A stretch of 64,000 nt of DNA from Pseudomonas sp. Leaf48 (GCF_001421885.1 NZ_LMLH01000028.1:23757-87756), one strand, 5' to 3'. Positions 19,273-28,022 are shown, numbered from the stretch's first letter. Program-made: numbers and translations. The notes: a model not told the origin generated them from the sequence alone.

Positions 19273-21333
19273 TTAGAAATCCTTGCACAGCCGCAGCGCG
19301 TCGTAGATCGCCGCGTGCACGTTACGCTGGGCCACGCAGTCGCCGATGCGGAACAGCAGGTAACCGTCACCGCTCTGTTCCAGACAAGGTTGCGGCTTGA
19401 TCGCGAACAAGGCCTCGACGTCGATCTGGCCTTTGTTGCGCGAGCCTTCCTTCAGCGCGTAGTAAATTTCCTCGTCCGGACGCACGCCGTTTTCCACGAC
19501 CACCTGGTCAACCACCCTCTCCTCTTTGGCGCCGGTGTACTCGTTTTCCAGCACCGCTACGAGCTTGTCGCCTTCGCGATAGACCTTCTCCAGCATCATG
19601 TCGCCGGTCATGATCACTTCTTTGGGGTACATGCTGCGGTAGTAGGTCGGGAACGACGTACCACCGATGGCCACACCCGGCTTGATGTCGTCGGTGACGA
19701 TCTCAACCTGGCTGCCCTTGTCGGCGATGAAGTCGGCGGTCGACATGCCGGTGAATTCGCAAATGGTGTCGTAGACCAGCACGTTCTTGCCCGGCGCAAC
19801 CTTGCCGTCGAGGATGTCCCAGCTGCTGACCACCAGGCCTTCAGCCGCGCCCCAGTGCTCGTTCTGCTCGATGAACGGGTGACCGCCGACAGCCAGCACA
19901 ACCACATCCGGACGCAGGTCCATAATGGTTGGTGCGTCAGCCGCGGTGCCCAGGCGCAGGTCGACTTTCAACCGCGCCAGTTCCAGTTGATACCAGCGGG
20001 TGATACCGGCGATCTGATCCCGTTGCGGGGCTTTCGATGCGGTGGTGATCTGCCCGCCAATGAATTCTTTCTTCTCGAACAGCGTCACCTCGTGGCCACG
20101 TTCGGCAGCGACGCGAGCCGCTTCCATCCCCGCAGGACCGGCACCCACGACCACCACTTTGCGCTTCACGCCGGTGGTTTTCTCAATGATGTGCGGCACG
20201 CCCATGTATTCACGGGACGTCGCGGCGTTCTGGATGCACAGCACATCCAGACCTTGATACTGACGGTCGATGCAGTAGTTGGCGCCGACGCACTGCTTGA
20301 TCTGGTCGATCTGGCCCATCTTGATCTTGGCGATCAGGTGCGGGTCGGCAATGTGCGCGCGGGTCATGCCGACCATGTCGACGTAACCGCCCTCCAGAAT
20401 CCGCGTGGCCTGGTTCGGGTCCTTGATGTTCTGCGCATGCAGCACCGGAACCTTGACCACTTCCTTAATGCCGGCGGCCAGGTGCAGGAACGGCTCCGGT
20501 GGATAACTCATGTTCGGAATCACGTTGGCCAGGGTGTTGTGGGTGTCGCAACCCGAGCCCACGACGCCGATGAAATCGAGCATGCCGGTGTCGTCGTAAT
20601 ACTTGGCGATCTGCTTCATGTCCTCGTGGGACAGACCGTCCGGGTGGAACTCGTCACCGCAGATACGCATGCCCACGCAGAAATCGTCACCGACCTCGGC
20701 GCGCACCGCTTTCAAGACTTCCAGACCGAACTTCATCCGGCCTTCAAAGGTGCCGCCCCATTCGTCGGTGCGCTTGTTGACCCGTGGGCTCCAGAACTGG
20801 TCGATCATGTGCTGGTGCACCGCCGACAGTTCAACGCCGTCCAGACCACCGGCCTTGGCGCGGCGCGCAGCCTGCGCGTAGTTGCCGATCACCCGCCAGA
20901 TCTCTTCCGGCTCGATGGTCTTGCAGGTGGCACGGTGCACTGGCTCGCGCACGCCCGATGGCGACATCAGGGTCGGCCAGTTGAAGCCGTCCCAGCGCGA
21001 GCGACGGCCCATGTGGGTAATCTGGATCATGATCTTGGCGCCGTGCTTGTGCATGGCGTCGGCAAGATTCTGGAAGTGCGGAATGATACGGTCGGTGGAC
21101 AGGTTGACCGAACTCCACCATTCCTGCGGGCTGTCGATCGCCACCACGGACGAACCGCCGCAGATCGCCAGGCCGATCCCGCCCTTGGCCTTCTCTTCGT
21201 AATACTTGACGTACCGGTCGGTGGTCATGCCGCCGTCGGTCGCGTAGACCTCGGCGTGCGCGGTGCTGAGCACACGGTTGCGGATGGTCAGTTTGCCGAT
21301 CTGGATCGGCTGGAACATTGCTTCGAAAGCCAT
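19273..21333 (-). CDS. dgcA: Dimethylglycine demethylase, catalytic subunit DgcA
   Basis: A 686-residue flavoenzyme of the old yellow enzyme/trimethylamine dehydrogenase family. The N-terminal TIM barrel begins MFQPIQIGKLTIRNRV. A 4Fe-4S cysteine set lies around CVGANYCIDRQYQGLDVLC near residue 345. A C-terminal dinucleotide domain has VVVVGAGPAGMEAARVAAER near residue 392. It removes a methyl group from dimethylglycine to give sarcosine and formaldehyde. The operon passes its product to the soxBDAG enzymes encoded 15 kb away. Complete length. Confidence 0.95.
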   Translation of the reverse strand: MAFEAMFQPIQIGKLTIRNRVLSTAHAEVYATDGGMTTDRYVKYYEEKAKGGIGLAICGGSSVVAIDSPQEWWSSVNLSTDRIIPHFQNLADAMHKHGAKIMIQITHMGRRSRWDGFNWPTLMSPSGVREPVHRATCKTIEPEEIWRVIGNYAQAARRAKAGGLDGVELSAVHQHMIDQFWSPRVNKRTDEWGGTFEGRMKFGLEVLKAVRAEVGDDFCVGMRICGDEFHPDGLSHEDMKQIAKYYDDTGMLDFIGVVGSGCDTHNTLANVIPNMSYPPEPFLHLAAGIKEVVKVPVLHAQNIKDPNQATRILEGGYVDMVGMTRAHIADPHLIAKIKMGQIDQIKQCVGANYCIDRQYQGLDVLCIQNAATSREYMGVPHIIEKTTGVKRKVVVVGAGPAGMEAARVAAERGHEVTLFEKKEFIGGQITTASKAPQRDQIAGITRWYQLELARLKVDLRLGTAADAPTIMDLRPDVVVLAVGGHPFIEQNEHWGAAEGLVVSSWDILDGKVAPGKNVLVYDTICEFTGMSTADFIADKGSQVEIVTDDIKPGVAIGGTSFPTYYRSMYPKEVIMTGDMMLEKVYREGDKLVAVLENEYTGAKEERVVDQVVVENGVRPDEEIYYALKEGSRNKGQIDVEALFAIKPQPCLEQSGDGYLLFRIGDCVAQRNVHAAIYDALRLCKDF

Positions 21334-21348
21334 GGCGGGTTCCTCGAC

Positions 21349-21879
21349 TTACAACGGCTTGACGGTGAACAAGCCGTCTTCGTGGCCCTCTTCGGAGCCA
21401 CCGTAGACTTGCTCGGCCACGGTGCGGATCTTGCTGCCGCGAGCGGCGAGGATCTGGTCCATCGCGCCGGCAAACCAGCCGGTGAACATGTAGTCGACCT
21501 TGCGCCCGACCTTGCCGTACACGTAGACGAACGCCGAGTGTTCGAGTTTGACGCTTGCAGTACCTTTGTCGAGGTCGATGTCCTGGATCTTGAACAGGCC
21601 CCAGCCGCGTTGCGACAGGCGTTTCATGTAGTGCTCGAATACCGCGACGCCTTCCAGGCCGTGGCATTCAGCTTCTTTTTCACACCAGTGCCAGGCGGAT
21701 TTGTAGCCGGCCTTGTAGAGGATCTCGGCGTAGGCGTCAGCGCCCAGCACTTCCTCGATGCCCATGTGGTTGTTGACGAAGAAATGGCGCGGCACATACA
21801 GCATCGGCAGGGCGTCGGAAGTCCAGACACCGGTTTCGCTGTCGACTTCGATTGGCAATTGCGGGGCGATCTTGGCCAT
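21349..21879 (-). CDS. DUF5943-type protein of the dimethylglycine operon
   Basis: A 176-residue soluble protein (MAKIAPQLPIEVDSETGVW) with no enzymatic motif that I recognise. The middle (CHGLEGVAVFEHYMKRLSQR, then KLEHSAFVYVYGKVGRKVDY) is reminiscent of the small V4R ligand-binding domain, where cysteines and aromatic residues form a pocket; this is a weak impression. It lies 15 bases upstream of dgcA and is always seen by me in this operon position in pseudomonads. A role in substrate or methyl handling during dimethylglycine breakdown is plausible but unproven. Confidence 0.75.
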   Translation of the reverse strand: MAKIAPQLPIEVDSETGVWTSDALPMLYVPRHFFVNNHMGIEEVLGADAYAEILYKAGYKSAWHWCEKEAECHGLEGVAVFEHYMKRLSQRGWGLFKIQDIDLDKGTASVKLEHSAFVYVYGKVGRKVDYMFTGWFAGAMDQILAARGSKIRTVAEQVYGGSEEGHEDGLFTVKPL

Positions 21880-21923
21880 GGAAACTCAACTCCAGAAAAA
21901 TTTTAGATTCGTGTTGGCCGCAG

Positions 21924-21962
21924 CCCTCACCCCAACCCTCTTCCAATGGGAGAGGGGGCAGA
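21924..21962. repeat. Minimal remnant of the CCCTCACCC...GGGAGAGGG element
   Basis: CCCTCACCCCAACCCTCTTCC followed closely by GGGAGAGGGGG forms a simple hairpin without the tandem core seen in the elements at 37-432 and 38187-38660. It lies between the dipeptidase and DUF5943 genes. Confidence 0.7.
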
Positions 21963-21985
21963 TCGGCGGCGGTCTCAGGTAAGCG

Positions 21986-22963
21986 TTATTCGCCCCAAAC
22001 GTCTTTGAGGACGTTGACCCAGTTCTCGCCCATGATCTTGCGTACCACGCGTTCGGGATGGCCGCGCTTGAGCAGGGTTTCGGTCAGGTTCGGGAACTCG
22101 CCGACGGTGCGGATGCCCAGCGGGTTGATGATCTTGCCGAAGCTGGTCAGGCGGCGGGCGTAGCCCTTGTCGTGGGTCAGGTACTCGAAGAAGTCCTGGC
22201 CGTGGCCCTGGGTGAAATCGGTGCCGATGCCGATGGCGTCTTCGCCAACGATGTTCATCACGTATTCGATGGCTTCGGCGTAGTCGTCGATGGTCGAATC
22301 GATGCCCTTGGCGAGGAACGGCGCGAACATGGTCACGCCGACAAAGCCTCCGTGGTCGGCAATGAACTTGAGTTCTTCATCGGACTTGTTGCGCGGGTGC
22401 TCCTTGAGCCCCGACGGCAGGCAGTGGGAATAGCACACCGGCTTTTTCGATTCGAGGATGACTTCCTCGGAGGTCTTGGAACCGACGTGGGACAAATCGC
22501 ACATCACACCGACGCGGTTCATCTCGGCGACGATTTCCCGACCGAAGCCCGACAGACCGCCATCACGCTCGTAGCAACCGGTGCCCACCAGGTTCTGGGT
22601 GTTGTAGCACATCTGCACGATACCCACGCCGAGCTGCTTGAACACCTCGACGTAGCCGATCTGGTCTTCGAAGGCATGGGCATTCTGGAAGCCGAAAAGG
22701 ATGCCGGTCTTGCCCTGCTCCTTGGCCTTGCGGATGTCGGCGGTGGTGCGCACCGGCATCACCAGATCGCTGTTTTCGCGGATCAGCTTCTGGCTGGCGG
22801 CGATGTTATTGACGGTGGCCTGGAAGCCCTCCCACACCGACACGGTGCAGTTGGCCGCAGTCAGGCCGCCCTTGCGCATGTCTTCGAACAGCTCACGGTT
22901 CCACTTGGCAATAATCAGCCCGTCGATAACGATGCTGTCGGCGTGCAATTCGGCTGGGCTCAT
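21986..22963 (-). CDS. M19 (renal dipeptidase-like) metallohydrolase
   Basis: A 325-residue membrane-dipeptidase family member; no signal peptide is visible, so it is probably cytoplasmic. Family features include the opening DSIVIDGLI (usually DGHND in dipeptidases, here altered to DGLII), VGVMCDLSHVG with the metal-binding histidine, PVCYSHC, and GIGTDFTQG near the C-terminus. It is the first gene of the dimethylglycine operon and follows the candidate operator at 23044-23085. The changed first metal motif suggests a substrate other than ordinary dipeptides. Its true role in betaine metabolism is unknown. Confidence 0.85.
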   Translation of the reverse strand: MSPAELHADSIVIDGLIIAKWNRELFEDMRKGGLTAANCTVSVWEGFQATVNNIAASQKLIRENSDLVMPVRTTADIRKAKEQGKTGILFGFQNAHAFEDQIGYVEVFKQLGVGIVQMCYNTQNLVGTGCYERDGGLSGFGREIVAEMNRVGVMCDLSHVGSKTSEEVILESKKPVCYSHCLPSGLKEHPRNKSDEELKFIADHGGFVGVTMFAPFLAKGIDSTIDDYAEAIEYVMNIVGEDAIGIGTDFTQGHGQDFFEYLTHDKGYARRLTSFGKIINPLGIRTVGEFPNLTETLLKRGHPERVVRKIMGENWVNVLKDVWGE

Positions 22964-23043
22964 CAGGCTGTCCCCTTATTAGCGATTCATGCGCCGAATC
23001 GTCTGCCGGCGCTTTGGGGCCAGCATATGCCTCGGTGACTCGG

Positions 23044-23085
23044 CAGCCGGGTGCAAAAACGACAGGGGAATTGCCGAAAGCGTCA
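23044..23085 (-). promoter_or_regulatory. Candidate AraC-type operator upstream of the dimethylglycine operon
   Basis: On the minus strand, half-sites TGACGCTTTCG and TGTCGTTTTTG begin exactly 21 bp apart, 80-122 bases before the dipeptidase start. The second has TGTCG-N5-GCACC, very close to TGTCGTAAACGCACC upstream of glyA. GbdR is the obvious candidate, by inference. Confidence 0.45.
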
Positions 23086-23187
23086 ATCCACGACAAAGGG
23101 CCAATACAGGACACAATCGTCGCCCTGTTCAACGCCTGCGGCTTGGGCCAGAATTCGCCAAACTACTGAAATTTGGGGCGGCGACGA

Positions 23188-23589
23188 ATGAAATCGATCT
23201 TCCTGGCTTTGGCACTCATTGCGACCGGCGTACACGCGGCAGAGGAGTCTGAGGATACCCCCTGCGACAAGGTCGAAAACGACATCCAGACCATGGAATG
23301 TTCGGCTTTCAGCAAAACCACCGCCGAAGATCTGCTCAAAGACAACTACCAGAGCCTGACCGAGCGCATGCAGTCGCTCTACGGCAAGAACCCGTCGCAA
23401 TTGGCCGACATCACCGCCAGGATCAAGGCCGCCCAGCAACAATGGCTGAAAACCCGCGACGCCGACTGCGACGTGGAAGCCTTTCCAGCAGCAGCTGGCA
23501 GCAAGGCGTACACCATTGCGCAGAACGATTGCATCGCGCGAATGAGCGATGAGCGGTCGGAGTTTCTGGAGTCGATTGGGCAGGAGTAG
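23188..23589 (+). CDS. Secreted LprI/DUF1311-type protein
   Basis: A 133-residue protein with a signal peptide (MKSIFLALALIATGVHA, cleavage after about residue 17) and a mature part with conserved cysteines (DTPCDK, MECSAF, DADCDVE, QNDCIARM). The W/C pattern QQQWLKTRDADCD is typical of the LprI domain, first known as a lysozyme inhibitor in mycobacteria. It probably acts in the periplasm; actual inhibition is unproven. It is divergent from the dimethylglycine operon, sharing its 224-base promoter region. Confidence 0.8.
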   Translation: MKSIFLALALIATGVHAAEESEDTPCDKVENDIQTMECSAFSKTTAEDLLKDNYQSLTERMQSLYGKNPSQLADITARIKAAQQQWLKTRDADCDVEAFPAAAGSKAYTIAQNDCIARMSDERSEFLESIGQE

Positions 23590-23754
23590 TCCCGCATTGT
23601 CCGTCGAAAGCTGGTATTGCCGACCAGCTTTCAACTTCAGAACATTACTTTCCCACAGCGCCTTCTGAAAAGTCGTCTACTGCGGTTTGAGTTCGCCGTT
23701 CGGCGCGCTTTGCTCGCAATATCCCGAAAAATTTCATGTGTTGGCCGGCTGAGA

Positions 23755-23796
23755 AATATAAGTGAAAATTCGCATATCTTATAAAAGACTTATATT
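23755..23796. promoter_or_regulatory. Inverted-repeat operator of the toxin-antitoxin unit
   Basis: A perfect 9-bp inverted repeat, AATATAAGT...ACTTATATT with a 24-bp spacer, ends five bases before the toxin ATG in a markedly AT-rich stretch. That is the usual place for the autorepressor site of a toxin-first operon, probably bound by the XRE antitoxin. Confidence 0.5.
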
Positions 23797-23801
23797 ATTC
23801 C

Positions 23802-24056
23802 ATGAACAGCATCCACTGGACTCGAAAGGCCGTTAAGCAACTCTTGAGATTGCATTCCGTTCACCAGATTCAGGTTCGTGATGCCATCACGGCGCTAACC
23901 GACATGCCAGATGTGGCTTAAGTCAAAGCTCTGGTTGGTCATGATTACGCTTACCGGTTACGCGTCGGCAATTATCGGGTGATGTTTGACTGGGATGGCG
24001 CAATCAAAGTGGTCAGTATTCAAGAGGTCAAAAAACGCGATGAACGCACCTACTGA
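23802..24056 (+). pseudogene. RelE/ParE-type toxin with premature stop
   Basis: The reading frame starts MNSIHWTRKAVKQLLRLHSV and, read through codon 40, ends GNYRVMFDWDGAIKVVSIQE with a final KKRDERTY, an 84-residue RelE-superfamily toxin. A TAA at 23919-23921 interrupts it after DMPDVA and before VKALVGHDYAYRLRVGN, so no full toxin can be made. Everything after the stop remains in frame and conserved in style, indicating a recent point mutation. The 3' end overlaps the antitoxin start by 17 bases. Confidence 0.8.
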
Positions 24057-24363
24057 CGTTCAAATCATCAATGATGAACACGGCAACCCCGCATTCGTGG
24101 TCATTCCCTATGCGCAGTATGTAGCGCAAAAGGTAGAGTCCGACCTGATCCCTCATGATGTGGTCAGTCGAATGGTCGATGGCGCCACGCCTATTCGAGC
24201 ATGGCGCGAACACCTGAACCTTACACAGGATGAGGTGGCCAAACGTATGGGCATTTCCCAACCGGCTTTCGCTCAGCAAGAGACGGTCGCAAAGCCACGC
24301 AGGGCAACCCGCGAAAAAATAGCTGCGGCTTTCGGCATCAACGCCAGTCAACTTGAGCTGTAA
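24040..24363 (+). CDS. XRE-family antitoxin
   Basis: A 107-residue protein (MNAPTDVQIINDEHGNPAFV) with an N-terminal segment like that of PHD/type II antitoxins and a C-terminal helix-turn-helix (LNLTQDEVAKRMGISQPAFA, then ATREKIAAAFGI). It overlaps the broken toxin gene and would both neutralise the toxin and repress the operon. It remains intact although the toxin is interrupted, so it may now act only as a repressor. Confidence 0.85.
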   Translation: MNAPTDVQIINDEHGNPAFVVIPYAQYVAQKVESDLIPHDVVSRMVDGATPIRAWREHLNLTQDEVAKRMGISQPAFAQQETVAKPRRATREKIAAAFGINASQLEL

Positions 24364-24396
24364 GCTGCACGCCATCAGCCATTAAAGGGATTCAAC

Positions 24397-24813
24397 ATGA
24401 AAGTCTGCGGCATCGAAATCAAAGGCAGTGAAGCGATTATCGCCGTGGCCGCCCTCGACGGTTCGGCGTTGAGCCACCTTGCGCTCGCCACCAAAAAGAT
24501 CGCCCTGGAGGATGACGACGACGCCGCCAACGTCAAACTCTTCGCGGCCCAGGTTGCCTCCTTTGTCCGGGAGAATTCCATTGACCGCATTGCGATCAAG
24601 AAGCGCAGCAAGAAAGGCGAGTTCGCCGGTGGGCCAACCACGTTCAAGATCGAGGGCGTTTTCCAGTTGCTGGAGAGTTGCGAAGTGACGTTGTTGTCAC
24701 CACAGACGATCAATGCCCAGGCCAAGAAGCACGGGTTTGAGCCTCCGGCGACGCTGAACAAGTATCAGCATGAGGCTTACAAGGCGGCGTGTTCGGCGTT
24801 GCTGAAGAAATAA
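24397..24813 (+). CDS. DUF3010 family protein
   Basis: A 138-residue protein (MKVCGIEIKGSEAIIAVAAL). The N-terminal beta-hairpin opening and the later KGEFAGGPTTFKIEGVFQLL segment recall the ribonuclease H-like fold of this uncharacterised family, common in gamma-proteobacteria. No function is known. It follows the antitoxin by 33 bases but has its own AAGGGA ribosome-binding site. Confidence 0.75.
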   Translation: MKVCGIEIKGSEAIIAVAALDGSALSHLALATKKIALEDDDDAANVKLFAAQVASFVRENSIDRIAIKKRSKKGEFAGGPTTFKIEGVFQLLESCEVTLLSPQTINAQAKKHGFEPPATLNKYQHEAYKAACSALLKK

Positions 24814-24831
24814 CCGCAAAAACAGATCAAA

Positions 24832-24923
24832 TTGTGGGAGCGGGCTTGCTCGCGAAGGCGCAGTGTCAGTCGCCATCATTGTTGATGACACACCGCTTTC
24901 GCGAGCAAGCCCGCTCCCACAGG
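24832..24923. repeat. REPIN
   Basis: Inverted GTGGGAGCGGGCTTGCTCGC pair between the convergent DUF3010 gene and cdhR. Confidence 0.9.
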
Positions 24924-24935
24924 GTTCCCAGGTGT

Positions 24936-25880
24936 CTATGCTTTTGCGGTGCGCCGATCTTCCCGCGGACACCGCTCATACTTCGCCCGATAACTGCGGG
25001 TGAAATACGACGGCGATTCAAACCCGCAGGCGATGCTCACCTCCAGCACGCTCATATCGGTCTGCCGCAGCAACTGCCGCGCTTTTTCCAACCGTAACCG
25101 CAGATAGAAATTGCTCGGTGTGTCGTTAAGGTGCAACCGAAACAATCGCTCCAATTGTCGACGCGTCACCTTGATCAACTCCGCCAGTTCCAGCGTACTC
25201 AGCGGCGGCTCGCTGTGCTGTTCCATCTCGCCGATCACGTGCACGAGTTTCTTGTTGCTGATGCCATAGCGCGTGGCGATTTGCATACGCTGGTGGTCTT
25301 TGCGCGGACGGATGCGGCCAAGTACGAATTGCTCACTGACCTGGATCGCCAGATCCGGCCCATGGGCCTGGGCGATCAGGTCCAGCATTAAATCAATGGA
25401 GGCGGTGCCGCCGGCGGAGGTGATGCGCCGACGATCTATCTCGAACAGTTCCTGGGTGACGCTGAGCTGTGGATAGGATTCCTTGAAGGCGTCGATGGCT
25501 TCCCAGTGCAGGGTCATGCGATAGCCATCAAGCAGCCCGGCTTCGGCGAGGATAAAGCTGCCGGTATCGATGGCGCCGAGGGTCACACCTTCAATGTCGA
25601 GCCGCCGCAGCCAGTGTTCCAGTGCCGGGGTGGCGAATTTCAGAGGTTCGAAGCCGGCGACCACCAACAGGGTTGCACCTTTTTTCAGCGGCTCCAGTGC
25701 CGCATCGGCGTTGACCGACATGCCGTTACTGGCCAGTACCGCCCCGCCATCGGCGCTCAGTACATGCCAGCGATAGAGCTCGCCACGAAAGCGATTGGCG
25801 ACCCGCAATGGCTCGATGGCCGAGATAAATCCAATGGCCGAGAAACCCGGCATCAACAAGAAATAGAAATCCTGGGACAT
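24936..25880 (-). CDS. cdhR: Carnitine catabolism regulator CdhR (AraC/GlxA family)
   Basis: A 314-residue regulator with an N-terminal DJ-1/PfpI-like sensing domain (FYFLLMPGFSAIGFISAIEP) and a C-terminal double helix-turn-helix (LELAELIKVTRRQLERLFRL, CGFESPSYFTRSYRAKY). The start at 25880 (MSQDFYFLL) is preferred; the open frame extends upstream without similarity. In P. aeruginosa the equivalent gene, divergent from caiX, activates the carnitine operon. The same position here, and the 21-bp direct repeat between the two genes, support the name over the related gbdR. Confidence 0.9.
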   Translation of the reverse strand: MSQDFYFLLMPGFSAIGFISAIEPLRVANRFRGELYRWHVLSADGGAVLASNGMSVNADAALEPLKKGATLLVVAGFEPLKFATPALEHWLRRLDIEGVTLGAIDTGSFILAEAGLLDGYRMTLHWEAIDAFKESYPQLSVTQELFEIDRRRITSAGGTASIDLMLDLIAQAHGPDLAIQVSEQFVLGRIRPRKDHQRMQIATRYGISNKKLVHVIGEMEQHSEPPLSTLELAELIKVTRRQLERLFRLHLNDTPSNFYLRLRLEKARQLLRQTDMSVLEVSIACGFESPSYFTRSYRAKYERCPREDRRTAKA

Positions 25881-25965
25881 GGAGCGCACTCGATTAGCCG
25901 GTAACGAGGGGGCGGGTAACGTGAGGACGTTGATACGCCACTTGCAACAGGCATTCAAGAGCACA

Positions 25966-26000
25966 GGTCGCTGCAGTGCAAGTGCTGGTCGCCGCAGTGC
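25966..26000 (+). promoter_or_regulatory. Direct-repeat operator between cdhR and caiX
   Basis: GGTCGCTGCAGTGC (25966-25979) and GGTCGCCGCAGTGC (25987-26000) differ at one base and start 21 bp apart, the layout of an AraC-family binding site. It lies 90-124 bases before the caiX start codon. CdhR is the natural candidate. Confidence 0.7.
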
Positions 26001-26089
26001 GCTTTCATGGCCGCATAGCTGCGTAACTTGGCATCACCGGCGCATCAGACACCGGAACTCACAATAATGAACTGCCGAGGAACCTGAGA

Positions 26090-27034
26090 ATGAAACGACT
26101 GATCAGCAGCTGTGTTCTTGCACTCAGTGGTACCGCTTTGCTGAGCGCCAGCGTCATGGCCGCCGAACCCGCCTCTTGCCAGAAAGTACGCATGGGTGTG
26201 GTGAACTGGACCGACGTGATCGCCACCAGTGCGATGACCCAGGTATTGCTCGACGGCCTCGGCTACAACACCAAACAAACCAGCGCTTCCCAGCAAATCA
26301 TCTTCGCCGGGATCCGCGATCAGCGTCTGGACCTGTTCCTGGGGTACTGGAACCCGCTGATGACCCAGACCATCACCCCGTTCGTCGACGCCAACCAGGT
26401 CAAGGTACTTCAAGCCCCAAGCCTGAAAGATGCCCGCGCCACCCTCGCCGTACCCACTTACCTCGCCGACAAGGGTCTGAAAACCTTTGCTGACATCGCC
26501 AAATTCGAAAAAGAACTGGGCGGCAAAATCTACGGCATCGAACCAGGTTCAGGCGCCAATACACAGATCAAGGCGATGATCACCAAGAACCAGTTCGGCC
26601 TCGGCAAGTTCCAGCTGGTGGAGTCCAGTGAAGCCGGCATGCTCTCCGCCGTGGACCGCGCCGTGCGGCGCAACGAAGCCGTGGTGTTCTTCGGCTGGGC
26701 ACCGCACCCGATGAACGTGAACATCAAGATGACCTACCTCACCGGCAGCGACGACGCGCTCGGTCCGAACGAAGGCATGGCCACCGTATGGACCGTCACC
26801 GCGCCCAAGTACGCCGAACAATGCCCGAACATCGGTCGCCTGCTGAGCAACCTGACATTCACCGCCGCAGACGAGAGCCGGATGATGCAGCCGTTGCTGG
26901 ATCACAAGGACGCCTTCGAGTCCGCCAGACAATGGCTCAAGGATCACCCGCAAGACAAGGAGCGCTGGCTGCAAGGCGTGACCACCTTCGATGGCAAGCC
27001 GGCCGCTGAAAACCTGCAACTGACCAGCAAATAA
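26090..27034 (+). CDS. caiX: Carnitine ABC transporter substrate-binding protein
   Basis: A 314-residue periplasmic protein with a signal peptide (cut after SVMAA, residue 24) of the OpuAC/ProX class. Aromatic-cage residues of betaine-type binders appear in GVVNWTDV, FLGYWNPLM and VFFGWAPHPMN. No permease or ATPase gene accompanies it. In P. aeruginosa CaiX works with the CbcWV core, which is encoded here 10 kb away. It resembles CbcX (35092-36039) throughout. Confidence 0.92.
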   Translation: MKRLISSCVLALSGTALLSASVMAAEPASCQKVRMGVVNWTDVIATSAMTQVLLDGLGYNTKQTSASQQIIFAGIRDQRLDLFLGYWNPLMTQTITPFVDANQVKVLQAPSLKDARATLAVPTYLADKGLKTFADIAKFEKELGGKIYGIEPGSGANTQIKAMITKNQFGLGKFQLVESSEAGMLSAVDRAVRRNEAVVFFGWAPHPMNVNIKMTYLTGSDDALGPNEGMATVWTVTAPKYAEQCPNIGRLLSNLTFTAADESRMMQPLLDHKDAFESARQWLKDHPQDKERWLQGVTTFDGKPAAENLQLTSK

Positions 27035-27055
27035 ATCCTGTTGAGTCACCGATTC

Positions 27056-27073
27056 GCAGCCCGCGCGGGCTGC
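27056..27073 (+). other. Stem-loop after caiX
   Basis: GCAGCCCGCGCGGGCTGC is a self-complementary 18-mer in the 100-base caiX-cdhC gap, without a T-run. It may protect the abundant caiX message from 3' decay rather than end transcription. Confidence 0.5.
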
Positions 27074-27134
27074 GGACGGGTTCGTCACACCCAGCCTTTT
27101 ACCTAATACGCACTCGCTTGTAAGGAACCGCCAA

Positions 27135-28022
27135 ATGAACCACGACGTCATCATCACCTGCGCACTCACCGGTGCTGGCGACACGACCGCCAAGAGCCCA
27201 CACGTGCCGGTCACCCCGAAACAGATCGCCGCAGCCGCCGTGGAAGCCGCGAAGGCCGGCGCCACCGTGGTTCATTGCCACGTTCGCGACCCTCAAACCG
27301 GCAAATTCAGCCGCGATGTCGCGCTGTACCGCGAAGTGATGGAGCGCATTCGCGAGGCCGATGTCGACATCATCGTCAACCTCACCGCCGGTATGGGTGG
27401 TGACCTGGAAATCGGCGCTGGCGAGAACCCGATGGAGTTCGGCCCCAACACTGACCTGGTCGGCCCGCTGACCCGCCTGGCTCATATCGAAGAACTGCTG
27501 CCGGAAATCTGTACCCTCGATTGCGGCACCCTGAACTTCGGCGATGGCGACACCATTTACGTCTCCACCCCGGCGCAGCTGCGTGCTGGCGCCAAGCGCA
27601 TCCAGGAGCTGGGCGTGAAGGCCGAGTTGGAAATCTTCGACACCGGTCACCTGTGGTTCGCCAAACAGATGATCAAGGAAGGCCTGCTCGACAATCCGCT
27701 GTTCCAACTGTGCCTGGGCATCCCGTGGGGCGCGCCGGCCGACACCACCACCATGAAAGCCATGGTCGACAACCTGCCCGCAGACGCCGTCTGGGCCGGT
27801 TTCGGCATCGGCCGCATGCAAATGCCGATGGCTGCGCAAGCGGTGCTGCTCGGTGGCAACGTAAGGGTCGGACTGGAAGACAACCTGTGGCTGGACAAGG
27901 GTGTGTTGGCGACCAACGGCCAGTTGGTCGAGCGTGCCACGCAAATCCTCAGCCGCCTCGACGCTCGTGTGCTGACCCCGGCTGAAGGCCGCAAGAAAAT
28001 GGGCCTGACCCAGCGCGGCTAA
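27135..28022 (+). CDS. cdhC: 3-dehydrocarnitine cleavage enzyme (BKACE family)
   Basis: A 295-residue beta-keto acid cleavage enzyme. It begins [20 protein letters not shown] and contains the zinc-binding HCHVRDP motif near residue 48 and [15 protein letters not shown]. In carnitine degradation it uses acetyl-CoA to convert 3-dehydrocarnitine to betainyl-CoA and acetoacetate. It is second in the carnitine operon, followed by cdhA and cdhB, which act before and after it. Confidence 0.93.
   Translation: MNHDVIITCALTGAGDTTAKSPHVPVTPKQIAAAAVEAAKAGATVVHCHVRDPQTGKFSRDVALYREVMERIREADVDIIVNLTAGMGGDLEIGAGENPMEFGPNTDLVGPLTRLAHIEELLPEICTLDCGTLNFGDGDTIYVSTPAQLRAGAKRIQELGVKAELEIFDTGHLWFAKQMIKEGLLDNPLFQLCLGIPWGAPADTTTMKAMVDNLPADAVWAGFGIGRMQMPMAAQAVLLGGNVRVGLEDNLWLDKGVLATNGQLVERATQILSRLDARVLTPAEGRKKMGLTQRG

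Noticed and set aside
19177..21906. 909-codon plus-strand frame opposite dgcA
   Set aside because: The minus-strand dgcA and DUF5943 proteins are unmistakable; the opposite frame is a by-product of codon bias.
24936..25880. Identification of this gene as gbdR
   Set aside because: It is divergent from caiX and carnitine genes, as cdhR is; the regulator beside sdaB-cbcXWV fits gbdR better.
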